Shown here piece after piece: positions 53,274-60,570 of a stretch of DNA of 64,000 bases. The notes under the pieces are model-generated. The model had not been told where the DNA came from. It saw only the letters and a list, made by a program, of their open reading frames with translations, and searched no databases. Positions within the stretch are counted from its first letter, which is position 1. Each line of letters begins with the position of its first letter. This DNA is from CAIKNB01 sp964415965. Lineage in GTDB: Bacteria > Patescibacteriota > Patescibacteriia > 2-12-FULL-60-25. Location of the stretch: assembly GCA_964415965.1 (NCBI GenBank), contig CAYQCK010000002.1, positions 124,001 through 188,000 on the forward strand, given 5' to 3'. A program made the translations under genes and the position numbers.

Positions 53274-53618
53274 TCATTCCTTTGTCCCCAATAGCCCGTT
53301 TACGAGCCACGACACGAGCCAGAACACGAGCGCGCCCCAAAACGCGGCGCTGAAATTCGCCACGTCGAAGCCCTTGACGACGGACGAGGCCAGCCAGAAC
53401 ATGAGCGCGTTGATGACCAGGGTGAACAGGCCGAGCGTCAGGATATTGACCGGCAGGGTCAAGATGATTATGAGCGGCCGGATGAGGGCGTTCACAAGCC
53501 CGATGACGAGCGCCGCGATAAGCGCACTCCAGAAATTCGCCACGCGCACGCCCGGCACGATGTAGGCAGCCGCGATGACCGACAAGGCGCTGATGAGCCA
53601 ACGGAGGAGTAGATACAT
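53274..53618 (-). CDS. Phage-holin-family (PF04020-type) membrane protein
   Basis: A 114-residue protein with four membrane helices. The family phrases are present: AAYIVPGVRVANFWSALIAA, LVIGLVNALIRPLIIILTLP, VNILTLGLFTLVINALMFWL. These proteins are widespread in bacteria that have no phage; the name is historical and the role unknown. It heads the operon ending at 51556. An R5 repeat separates it from xseB. Confidence 0.9.
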   Translation of the reverse strand: MYLLLRWLISALSVIAAAYIVPGVRVANFWSALIAALVIGLVNALIRPLIIILTLPVNILTLGLFTLVINALMFWLASSVVKGFDVANFSAAFWGALVFWLVSWLVNGLLGTKE

Positions 53619-53627
53619 AGCGTATCC

Positions 53628-53684
53628 GTCATCCTGAGCGTAGGCGAAGGATCTTTTAAAGGTCCTTCACTCCGTTCAGGACGA
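53628..53684. repeat. R5 palindrome, between the holin-like gene and xseB
   Basis: GTCATCCTGAGCG ... CCGTTCAGGACGAC with an inner GGATCTTTTAAAGGTCC hairpin. Confidence 0.7.
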
Positions 53685-53693
53685 CGATTATTT

Positions 53694-53903
53694 TCATTCA
53701 AATCTCTTCTTTATCTCTTTGACCTTATTCTCGGCCATGGCCAGGCGCTTCTTGAGCGCATCCGCGATCTCCATGGCGCGCTCGAACTTCGCGAGCCCTT
53801 GGTCCAGGTCGGCCTCTCCCCGCTCGAACCAGGCCGAGATGTCCTCGAGCTCCTTGAACCCTTTGGCGACGTCGATGTCTTTGGTGTCTTTTTTGGGAGG
53901 CAT
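53694..53903 (-). CDS. xseB: Exodeoxyribonuclease VII small subunit
   Basis: A 69-residue protein starting MPPKKDTKDIDVAKGFKELE. The XseB pattern is clear: FKELEDISAWFERGEADLDQ, then GLAKFERAMEIADALKKRLA and a charged tail (VKEIKKRFE). It binds XseA as a helical hairpin to form the ExoVII complex, which degrades single-stranded DNA. It is separated from xseA by an R5 repeat, not overlapping it as is common. Confidence 0.93.
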   Translation of the reverse strand: MPPKKDTKDIDVAKGFKELEDISAWFERGEADLDQGLAKFERAMEIADALKKRLAMAENKVKEIKKRFE

Positions 53904-53916
53904 ATCTATCAAAAAA

Positions 53917-53982
53917 TGTCATTCTGAGCGAACGCGAAGAATCTTCCAATTGGAAGGTCCTTCGCTGCGCTCGAGGATGACA
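53917..53982. repeat. R5 palindrome, between xseB and xseA
   Basis: TGTCATTCTGAGCG ... CGCTCGAGGATGACA with an inner TTCCAATTGGAA. Confidence 0.75.
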
Positions 53983-53992
53983 GTTAAATTTA

Positions 53993-55261
53993 TCATAATA
54001 ATTTCGGCTGCAGTTCCTGCTTGCCGGCCCGGGTGACCGTGGCTCCGGCTTCGCCGTCGCGCAGCACGACCGCGACTTCCTGCCCGACCTTGAGTTGCGC
54101 GGCCGAGACCAGGCTCTTGCCCCGGCTGTCCTTCAGGATAGCATAACCCCGCTGGAGCACGCCCTTCGGGTCAAGCGACTGGAGCAGACGCGTCTGATTG
54201 ACCAACTCCCCGGCCAAATCCTTGAGCCAAACGTCAATCTTGCCCGAGATGCCTGACGTCACTGCCGCCAATTCCGCCTGCCGCCCCGCGATCCACATGG
54301 CCGGGGCCGTAAAAACCCGATCGAGGATGGACTGGCCCTCGTCGAGCTCCTGCCGCAACGCGCCTTCGATGCCTTGGACGGAATTCGCCAGCTCGAACAG
54401 CACGTCGCGCCGGTCCGGGACGAGGCGCCGGGCGCAATCGGTCGGCGTCGAGCCGCGCACGTCCGCCGCTTCCTCGGCCAAGGTCAGGTCGCGCTCGTGC
54501 CCGATGGCGACCATGGTCGGGATGCGCGAGGCATGGATGGCGCGCACCACCCGTTCGTCGTTGAAGGCCATGAGTTCCTCGAGCGAACCGCCGCCGCGCG
54601 TCATGACCAAGGCGTCGTACCCTGTGTCATTGCGAGCGACCGCAGGGAGCGAAACAATCTCCTCAACCCTGAGATTGCTTCGCTCTGCTCGCAATGACAC
54701 GGAATTCGCCATCTCGATGGCGTTTACGATGTCCTGCGGGGCTTTCTCCCCTTGGACCAGCACGTGGTACAGGTCGATCTCCAATCCGCCCCAGCGTTCG
54801 TTCAGGATGCGGATGAAATCCCCATAGGCCGCGCTCTCCCGTGACGCGACCAAGGCGATCCGCTTAGGGAATCGCGGCAGCGGCCGCTTGCGCGCCGCCT
54901 CGAACAACCCCTCCTTCTCGAGCCTGAGCCGCAGCGCCGCCAGCGCCTTCTTGAGCGCGCCTTCGCCGGCCAGCTCGATACGGTCGGCCGAGACCGAGAA
55001 TTTGCCGTATTTCGGATAGATGCGCGGCACGCCGAAGACCCGGACTTTGGCCCCGTCCTCGAGCGGCACGTTGAGCTGCCATGCCGGGATGAAGACGTTG
55101 ACCAGAGCCTTCTCGTCCTTGAGGTCGAACGTCACCCACTGCCCTTGGTTGACGCGGTAGCCCGAAACCTCGCCCTCCACGGCCAAAACCTCGCCACCCA
55201 GCGTCTCGCGCAGCACGCCGTTGACGATCTCGAGATATTCGCTGACCTGGAGGACTTTCAT
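53993..55261 (-). CDS. xseA: Exodeoxyribonuclease VII large subunit with an in-frame repeat insert
   Basis: A 422-residue protein starting MKVLQVSEYLEIVNGVLRET. The N-terminal OB domain (GEVSGYRVNQGQWVTFDLKD) and the catalytic domain (FPKRIALVASRESAAYGDFI, ALVMTRGGGSLEELMAFNDE, TMVAIGHERDLTLAEEAADV, RGSTPTDCARRLVPDRRDVL) are intact. Between IVNAIEMAN and GYDALVM, where other XseA proteins have a short loop, lie about 25 extra residues (SVSLRAERSNLRVEEIVSLP, then AVARNDT) encoded by an R5 palindrome. A TATACC -10 lies 9 bp before the chosen ATG, so the mRNA may be leaderless. Longer starts would enter the terminator at 55303. Confidence 0.93.
   Translation of the reverse strand: MKVLQVSEYLEIVNGVLRETLGGEVLAVEGEVSGYRVNQGQWVTFDLKDEKALVNVFIPAWQLNVPLEDGAKVRVFGVPRIYPKYGKFSVSADRIELAGEGALKKALAALRLRLEKEGLFEAARKRPLPRFPKRIALVASRESAAYGDFIRILNERWGGLEIDLYHVLVQGEKAPQDIVNAIEMANSVSLRAERSNLRVEEIVSLPAVARNDTGYDALVMTRGGGSLEELMAFNDERVVRAIHASRIPTMVAIGHERDLTLAEEAADVRGSTPTDCARRLVPDRRDVLFELANSVQGIEGALRQELDEGQSILDRVFTAPAMWIAGRQAELAAVTSGISGKIDVWLKDLAGELVNQTRLLQSLDPKGVLQRGYAILKDSRGKSLVSAAQLKVGQEVAVVLRDGEAGATVTRAGKQELQPKLL
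54625..54699. repeat. R5 palindrome inserted in the xseA coding region
   Basis: TGTCATTGCGAGC (54625-54637) pairs with GCTCGCAATGACA (54687-54699). The element is 75 bp, a multiple of three, and leaves the reading frame open. Confidence 0.85.
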
Positions 55262-55302
55262 CCGACCCATGGTATACGCAAAACGCCCCGGATTCAAAGC
55301 GC

Positions 55303-55335
55303 AAAAAAAGACGGCCCCGATGGACATCGGGGCCG
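55303..55335 (-). terminator. Terminator of the TIM-barrel-like gene
   Basis: On the minus strand GGCCCCGAT-GTCC-ATCGGGGCC is followed by GTCTTTTTTT. Confidence 0.9.
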
Positions 55336-55339
55336 CGAG

Positions 55340-56089
55340 TCAGTCCGGCGCGAAGATGCGCGCCGCGCGCTGGAGATATTCGATGGCGGAGGACATATCC
55401 AGCCGGTCATCCGCGTTCCGGAGCCGGCCTTCCGCATCGATGGACAGGTCCGGGTTCTGCCGCAGGAGCTGCTTGACCGTGTGCAGGGTGTAGACCCCGA
55501 GGCCGCCGGCGATGCCGAGGTTGAGCGGGATCTTCGCCTGCTTCATGGTGACCACGAAGTTGTACAGCAGGTCGCAGCTGCACAGCATCCCGCTGCCGCC
55601 CGACAGGTCGAAGAGCAGGTATTCGGCGATCCCGACGTAGCTCGCGGCCTTCTTGGCCAGCCGCTGCGGCGAGTATTCCGCCGTCCGGAACATGTGGTGG
55701 TTGGCCTGCACCACAATCCTGAGGCCGGGATGCCGCCGCTTGAAAGCCTGCAGCGCGTCCAGTGGCGGCTCGGCCAGGTTCAGCTGGAATCCGTGCAACC
55801 GCGGGCCGCAGCGCTCGACCAGGACCTCGAGCTGCTGCCCAAGGCCTTCGACGGACTTGGTGTGGTAATGCACGAGATTCAGGACGCGCGGATCATCGAC
55901 GAAGATGTTATGCACGTCCTGGATCCGCGGATACCTGTTCGGATGCTTGTTGGGCATGCCGTTCAGCGTCTTCTCGCTCACCAGCACCCCGACCATCAGG
56001 GCGTGGCCCATGTCGGGCATGGCCCCGAGGACCTTGACGACCTCGGAGTCGGTCATGAAGCCGGTGATGCCGACGTAAGGTCTCTCCAT
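55340..56089 (-). CDS. TIM-barrel-like protein (phosphoribosylanthranilate-isomerase-like)
   Basis: A 249-residue protein. GGAGG five bases upstream fixes the ATG at 56089 (MERPYVGITGFMTDSEVVKV). Alternating strands and helices fit a beta-alpha barrel: HALMVGVLVSEKTLNG, RVLNLVHYHTKSVEGL, LHGFQLNLAEPPLDALQAF, LRIVVQANHHMF and IPLNLGIAGGLGVYTLHTVK, the last being a phosphate-binding-like GGLG near the end. It looks like a TrpF/PRAI-type fold, but no trp genes are near and the catalytic Cys/Asp pair is not evident. The substrate is unknown. Confidence 0.7.
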   Translation of the reverse strand: MERPYVGITGFMTDSEVVKVLGAMPDMGHALMVGVLVSEKTLNGMPNKHPNRYPRIQDVHNIFVDDPRVLNLVHYHTKSVEGLGQQLEVLVERCGPRLHGFQLNLAEPPLDALQAFKRRHPGLRIVVQANHHMFRTAEYSPQRLAKKAASYVGIAEYLLFDLSGGSGMLCSCDLLYNFVVTMKQAKIPLNLGIAGGLGVYTLHTVKQLLRQNPDLSIDAEGRLRNADDRLDMSSAIEYLQRAARIFAPD

Positions 56090-56168
56090 CTCAACCTCCA
56101 CGCTGCGTGAAAAGGGCAGGCCGGAATTCTATTCCCCTGGACCGCCCGCCGTCAACACCCGCGGCCGC

Positions 56169-56381
56169 TCAACCGCACTCGCAGCACGCGGCGCAATTCT
56201 TGCATTCAGGGCAACGCCGGTTGCCGGCGGTCGGCATCCTGCACGACTTGCAGACATACCGGCTGTCGGCCGGCGCGCAACTGCAGCAGGCGTCGCACTT
56301 GAGGCAGCGCAGGCAACCCGCCTCGGTTTTCGGGCGCGTCCCGCACTCCTGGCATTGGATGGTCCCGTCCAGATCCCTCAT
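56169..56381 (-). CDS. Tiny Cys-rich protein 2
   Basis: A 70-residue protein with about 16 Cys. It runs MRDLDGTIQCQECGTRPKTE, then CLRCLKCDACCSCAP, then CKSCRMPTAGNRRCPECKNC and AACCECG. The repeated CxxC and CxxCC blocks suggest two to three zinc-binding sites. Its ATG overlaps the stop of the preceding tiny Cys-rich gene by 4 bp. No family is recognised. Confidence 0.65.
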   Translation of the reverse strand: MRDLDGTIQCQECGTRPKTEAGCLRCLKCDACCSCAPADSRYVCKSCRMPTAGNRRCPECKNCAACCECG

Positions 56382-56599
56382 CCCCTTCTCCTTTCCAGGT
56401 TGGCGTTGCCGCAGACGCAGCACGCCGGACAGCGGCCGCAGCCATGGCAATCCAGGTCAGACGCGATGGCGCGTCCGCAGCGGCCGCAGACGAAGGACAG
56501 AGCCGCCGGCATCCCGCCGGCCGGCCGCCTGGCGGCCGCTCGGGCCGCCGCTCTCGCCAGATAGAAAGAACAGAAATTATCTTCCACCGAACCCCTCAT
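56378..56599 (-). CDS. Tiny Cys-rich protein 1
   Basis: A 73-residue protein. The N-terminal helical MRGSVEDNFCSFYLARAAAR and an Arg/Ala run are followed by a Cys-rich end (FVCGRCGRAIASDLDCHGCG, then RCPACCVCGN). It shares the CxxCxxCC arrangement with tiny protein 2, so the two are probably paralogues or partners. It lies downstream of the CapA-like gene, beyond a terminator. Confidence 0.6.
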   Translation of the reverse strand: MRGSVEDNFCSFYLARAAARAAARRPAGGMPAALSFVCGRCGRAIASDLDCHGCGRCPACCVCGNANLERRRG

Positions 56600-56625
56600 C
56601 CTTATCCTCCTCGGTCCGAAGGCAT

Positions 56626-56655
56626 AAAAAACTAGCACCTTCAGGGGTGCTTGTC
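56626..56655 (-). terminator. Terminator of the CapA-like gene
   Basis: On the minus strand GCACC-CCTGAA-GGTGC is followed by TAGTTTTTT. Confidence 0.7.
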
Positions 56656-56679
56656 CAGAGGCTTCCGCGCGGTCCCCGC

Positions 56680-57843
56680 TCAGCGCCCTCCCGTCAGGGC
56701 CGCGGCCCGCTCCGCCTCGAACCTCAAGCCGCCCGCGAGGATGCCGTCGGCCAACGGTTTCGCCGAAATCCCGGCCAGACGCTTGAGGCGCGCCTCCCTT
56801 TCCACGCCCTGCAGCACGAACGGCTGGCTCTTCTCGATTTTCACCGGGATGAACTTGAGCTCGCTCCGCCCGTCGGCCAAGGTCAGCCCCACGGCCAGGC
56901 CGTAGTTGGTCTCGACCGACCAATCCTGGTCGAACACGAAATTGCCGAGCGAATAGACGATGGGCCGTCCGCGATAGCTCTCGATCGACTCCATCCAATG
57001 CGGATGGCCGCCGATGACCGCGTCCGCCCCGTTGTCGATGAACCAATGCGCCAATTCGACCTGCGACGCGTGCGGCCTATCCTTGTATTCGTTGCCCCAG
57101 TGGACGAACGGCACCACGAAATCGGCTTCGGCCCGGGCTTTCCGCAACGCATCGAGGGCTTCTTTCCGGTCCAACGGATTGCTCGTCGTGTTGAATCCCA
57201 AGAACGCGATCTTGCGGCCGCGCTTCTCGAGGACGGCGAGCGAGGACGTGGCTTCGTCCAGCGTCTCGTGGCCGAACGGCCGAAGGTCGGCTTCGTACAG
57301 CCGCCGGAACGATTCGCCGAAGCCCGACCGGCCCTGGTCGAGCGTGTGGTTGTTGGCTTGCGACAGCGCGTCGAAGCCGGCCGTCTTCAGGACATCGATG
57401 ACTTTCGGGTCGAACCTGAAGCTGATCGACTTGGTCGTGGCTTGGCGTTTCTCGACCACCGGACCCTCCAAGTTGCCGACGGCCAGGTCGTATCTGCCGA
57501 ACACTCCGTCCTTCAGGTTCCCGACGCGCTGGAAGGGATACGCTAAATCGCCGGCCTTGCGGCTGCGCGTCGCCACGGTCCGATCCAGCATGATGTCGCC
57601 CACGAACAGGATGGAGACCGGCGGCTTGTAGCCCGGCACGTCCTGGGCCACCGGCAGCTTGCCTTCCGGTTTTTGGCTGCAGCCCCGGCAATATCCTTGG
57701 CCGTGGTCAGGCACCGTCGCCGTCACCTCGACCTGCTGCTGCCCCACCCGACCGGCCTGCGGGAAGACGAAAGCGAAAATCCCCAAGGCGATGCCCAGGC
57801 CGGCGACGACGGCTCCGCCGATCAATAAGCGTAATTTGGCCAC
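56680..57843 (-). CDS. CapA-family (PGA_cap) metallophosphatase-like protein
   Basis: A 387-residue protein if it starts at the GTG at 57843 (VAKLRLLIGGAVVAGLGIAL); another GTG lies at 57858. One N-terminal membrane helix is followed by the exterior CapA domain: SILFVGDIMLDRTVATRSRK, DLAVGNLEGPVVEKRQAT, DALSQANNHTLDQGRSG, FVVPFVHWGNEYKDRP and DAVIGGHPHWMESIESYRGR. The metal-binding Asp/Asn/His set is present. Relatives act in poly-gamma-glutamate capsule synthesis, but many CapA-like proteins have other roles. It overlaps the preceding gene by about 20 bp. Confidence 0.85.
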   Translation of the reverse strand: MAKLRLLIGGAVVAGLGIALGIFAFVFPQAGRVGQQQVEVTATVPDHGQGYCRGCSQKPEGKLPVAQDVPGYKPPVSILFVGDIMLDRTVATRSRKAGDLAYPFQRVGNLKDGVFGRYDLAVGNLEGPVVEKRQATTKSISFRFDPKVIDVLKTAGFDALSQANNHTLDQGRSGFGESFRRLYEADLRPFGHETLDEATSSLAVLEKRGRKIAFLGFNTTSNPLDRKEALDALRKARAEADFVVPFVHWGNEYKDRPHASQVELAHWFIDNGADAVIGGHPHWMESIESYRGRPIVYSLGNFVFDQDWSVETNYGLAVGLTLADGRSELKFIPVKIEKSQPFVLQGVEREARLKRLAGISAKPLADGILAGGLRFEAERAAALTGGR

Positions 57844-58259
57844 AAACGGATTATCCACCAGAAGACGACCGCCCACCCGGCATGGGTCAGGAGCAGGTCG
57901 ACCGGGAACCAAGCGTCCTCGCGCACGCCGAACGCCCCGTGCCCCTCGATCGGCATCACGACCCCGCCCATGAACAAGGTGACGAGGAAACCCCAACCGA
58001 GTACGGGCAAGAGCGAGAAGTCAGGGAAGATCCCGGCCTCCACGAAATAGGCGTACAGCCCGCCGAACGCCGCGGTCATGAGGACGTGCACCAACACGCC
58101 GACGAGATGCGCTTCGCGGCGCGATATCTCGCGCCGGAAAAGATGTGGCTCATCCAGGTCGTGCACGAAATTGCCCGCGCCGAAGAGCGGCGCCAAATGC
58201 GCCAGGAAGAGCATGATCGCGCCGGCGATCGCGCCGGCCGCCAGTCCCAGGATGGCCAT
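57822..58259 (-). CDS. Four-helix membrane protein of unknown function
   Basis: A 145-residue protein with helices at about 3-25, 50-72, 80-102 and 122-142. Conserved-looking charges include NFVHDLDEPHLFRREISRRE between helices 1 and 2. It resembles small CPR membrane proteins without a name. It lies between the GerMN/Gmad2 gene (3 bp) and CapA, so it is in the same operon. Confidence 0.7.
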   Translation of the reverse strand: MAILGLAAGAIAGAIMLFLAHLAPLFGAGNFVHDLDEPHLFRREISRREAHLVGVLVHVLMTAAFGGLYAYFVEAGIFPDFSLLPVLGWGFLVTLFMGGVVMPIEGHGAFGVREDAWFPVDLLLTHAGWAVVFWWIIRLWPNYAY

Positions 58260-58262
58260 AGT

Positions 58263-59423
58263 TCAGGGTTGGAGGATGTCCTCGGTCCTGCCGTCAATGG
58301 AGATGACAGGATCCGCGACGCCCTTGTCATGCTGCGTGTATGTCGCGTTTATTTGGGCGCGGATACCAGCCACCCGGCACGAGCCCCCGACGCCTTCTTG
58401 GAGATCTTGGCCGAACTCCAATCCGTAGAGAGTGAAAACCGGATCTTTGACCGTCAGCGGCAAGCTCGTGTAGTAGCCCTGGGACCTTTCCCATTTGGTC
58501 GGCCCCTTAAGCAGTTCATGGATGGCGGCCGCGACACCCTTCGGATCATCCGACCCTGGAGCCGCAATCTCATGGCCCACGGGATACACCAACGAGCAAT
58601 CAGTCGCGTTCGGATTCTTCTTCGAATTCCCCCAGTACACGAATATCTTGACCTTGCCGGTCGGCAGCTCAACCGGGATATCCACACGATGAAGCGGCGT
58701 GCCGTCCTTAGCCGACGCCTCATAGACCTCAAGCGTGCCGCTTGCGGCAGTCGGTATGAGGTCGAAAAAGCCTTTAATCGAGAAGCCGCCCGGTTTCCCC
58801 ACGTCCGGACTGTTGGCGTAACCCGTCCCGGAGGCGACTATCTTGCCGTCAGCCTGCCTCAACCTCCACGAGAAGACGTTCTCGAAAGCGGTGGTAGTGC
58901 CGCTGAAGGTGAAGGGATTGCCGAGTTTGGGCTCGGCCAAAACCACGCTCGTCACGCCATCGGCACTCTTGAATTCGTGGACCGGCTTGCTCGGCGGAAC
59001 CGGTATCTTGCCGCCGCCTTCGCCCGGACGGCAAACGCCTTCCCCGGCCGGCAAATCAGACGCGCAACCGTAACCCGCCGGACACTGTTTTTCCCCGACC
59101 GTGCACTCGCATTGCGGCACGCACACCTCGGCGCACACCGTGCCCGCCGGTTTGCCGCGGCACAACGAACCGCATTCGTTCCACCGGCCGCCGGCTTGGG
59201 TGCAGTTGGCGGCGGTGAGGGCGGCCGTCGAAGTCGGCTTCCTCGACAATACGTCGTCCAGGTCGGCGGACAGGCTGTGGACGAAATCCGTCTTCCCCAA
59301 AGTCTCGGGCGCTCTCTGCCTGTTCGCCATGATTTCGTTCCTGATCGCCACCGAGGCGGCCAAACCGATGGCCAAGCAGGCGATTGCCGACCCCAGGATG
59401 GCTATTTGGACTTTCGGCGACAT
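58263..59423 (-). CDS. Membrane-anchored Gmad2 plus GerMN protein
   Basis: A 386-residue protein with an N-terminal membrane helix (residues 5-27). Next comes a Cys-rich EGF-like stretch (NECGSLCRGKPAGTVCAEVC, then VPQCECTVGEKQCPAGYGC). The Gmad2 Ig-like domain is at about 165-250 (FSWRLRQADGKIVASGTGYA, then GGFSIKGFFDLIP) and the GerMN domain at about 255-350 (VKIFVYWGNSKKNPNATDCS, then IAAAIHELLKG-type VAAAIHELLKGPT). Similar pairs occur in CPR and Firmicutes exterior proteins. The role is unknown, but probably in the envelope. Confidence 0.85.
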   Translation of the reverse strand: MSPKVQIAILGSAIACLAIGLAASVAIRNEIMANRQRAPETLGKTDFVHSLSADLDDVLSRKPTSTAALTAANCTQAGGRWNECGSLCRGKPAGTVCAEVCVPQCECTVGEKQCPAGYGCASDLPAGEGVCRPGEGGGKIPVPPSKPVHEFKSADGVTSVVLAEPKLGNPFTFSGTTTAFENVFSWRLRQADGKIVASGTGYANSPDVGKPGGFSIKGFFDLIPTAASGTLEVYEASAKDGTPLHRVDIPVELPTGKVKIFVYWGNSKKNPNATDCSLVYPVGHEIAAPGSDDPKGVAAAIHELLKGPTKWERSQGYYTSLPLTVKDPVFTLYGLEFGQDLQEGVGGSCRVAGIRAQINATYTQHDKGVADPVISIDGRTEDILQP

Positions 59424-59424
59424 A

Positions 59425-59664
59425 TCATTTTTTCGGCGGGTTGGTGACCATCATGAAGTTCTCCGAAGTCGCGGTGCCGCCTTCGATGAGCAGCACGTCT
59501 TCGTTCGCCACGTTATCGGTCTTATCCACCGTCGTCATGCTGCCGCTCTGGACAGGCTCCTGCACCGGCCCGTTCACGGGCGCCGGACGCATCAGCCAAA
59601 TCCCCAGACCAGCCAAGGCCGCGACAGCCAAGCCCGCGCCGACGAAAATCGAAGTCTTTTTCAT
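59425..59664 (-). CDS. Small membrane-anchored protein
   Basis: A 79-residue protein starting MKKTSIFVGAGLAVAALAGL, with a single membrane helix and an acidic exterior tail (VLLIEGGTATSENFMMVTNP). An upstream Met at 59670 is also possible, but longer starts lie in the terminator of the upstream gene. The stop is 1 bp from the next ATG, so it is co-transcribed with the Gmad2/GerMN gene. Confidence 0.65.
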   Translation of the reverse strand: MKKTSIFVGAGLAVAALAGLGIWLMRPAPVNGPVQEPVQSGSMTTVDKTDNVANEDVLLIEGGTATSENFMMVTNPPKK

Positions 59665-59678
59665 GCGCATAACATACA

Positions 59679-59711
59679 ACAAAATCCGGGTCTTTTGAAG
59701 ACCCGGATCCA
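59679..59711 (-). terminator. Terminator of the cyclophilin gene
   Basis: On the minus strand ATCCGGGTCT-TCAAA-AGACCCGGAT is followed by TTTGTT. Confidence 0.85.
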
Positions 59712-59727
59712 TTTATCGTCCATCGCC

Positions 59728-60525
59728 CTATTTCTTGGGTTCGACTGTCGCCGACAGGATCTTGTCGCCGATCTTGATCTTCGACACCACGTCCTGGCCC
59801 TTGGTCACCCGGCCGAAGACCGAGTAGTTCGGGTCCAAGGTCATGGAATCCTCCAGCATGATGAAAAACTGCGACCCGTTGGTGTTGGCGCCGTGGTTGG
59901 CCATGGCCACTATGCCCTTACTGTACGGCAGCTTGACCTTGTCGTCCTGGAATTCGTAACCCGGCCCTCCGGTCCCCCATTTTTCGCGCGGCACGGTCGG
60001 ATCCTTGGTGAAGGGATCGCCCGCTTGGACGACGAAGCCCGGGACCACCCGGTGGAATACGATGCCGTCGTAAAAATTCTGCTTGGCCAAATAGATGAAG
60101 TTCGACACCGCGCGCGGACCTTCTTTCGGCAAGAGCTCGAACACGATCTCGCCTTGGGTCGTCTTGAGGCGCACGATGCGGTTGGCGGTCTCCTTGTCCG
60201 GCAACAGTCCGGGGTAAGCCAGCGGTTCCGGTTTGGCCGGACCGGCGGCAGTCCCTGTGGATTGGGCGTTTTCGGTTGGCATAGTCGGGGTTGAAGTTGA
60301 TGTTTGGGCTTCGGCTTTAGGCGGTTCAGCGGGCGGGGTCGCGGCTTCGATGTTCTCGCTGCGGCTCGCGTCCTGCGGCACGTCCAGGGCATTGAAGCCC
60401 AGCGCCTCGCTCTGCGCCTGCTTGTCCTGGTATTTATCAAGTGAGACGGGCGAATCCGATGGTTTGCAGCCTGCGCCCAACAGGCACAAGCCGACAGCTG
60501 ACAAAAATATGATGCGTTTGTGCAT
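59728..60525 (-). CDS. Cyclophilin-type peptidyl-prolyl isomerase, lipoprotein
   Basis: A 265-residue protein. The lipobox LLGAGC puts the lipid Cys at residue 20, so it sits on the outer face of the membrane. A Pro/Thr-rich linker spans about 60-105. The cyclophilin domain follows: VSNFIYLAKQNFYDGIVFHR, VVPGFVVQAGDPF, GIVAMANHGANTNGSQFFIM and YSVFGRVTKGQDVVSKI; the catalytic Arg is in FHRVVPGF. It catalyses prolyl cis-trans isomerisation of exported proteins. TGC TAAACT (extended -10) lies 9 bp before the ATG, so it is probably leaderless. Confidence 0.94.
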   Translation of the reverse strand: MHKRIIFLSAVGLCLLGAGCKPSDSPVSLDKYQDKQAQSEALGFNALDVPQDASRSENIEAATPPAEPPKAEAQTSTSTPTMPTENAQSTGTAAGPAKPEPLAYPGLLPDKETANRIVRLKTTQGEIVFELLPKEGPRAVSNFIYLAKQNFYDGIVFHRVVPGFVVQAGDPFTKDPTVPREKWGTGGPGYEFQDDKVKLPYSKGIVAMANHGANTNGSQFFIMLEDSMTLDPNYSVFGRVTKGQDVVSKIKIGDKILSATVEPKK

Positions 60526-60570
60526 AACTCGGATAGTTTAGCAGACACGCGGCAAAAATAAGCAAACCCA

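Noticed and set aside
53274..53618. Prophage, based on the holin-like gene
   Set aside because: PF04020-type proteins are common in non-phage contexts, and no other phage gene is nearby.
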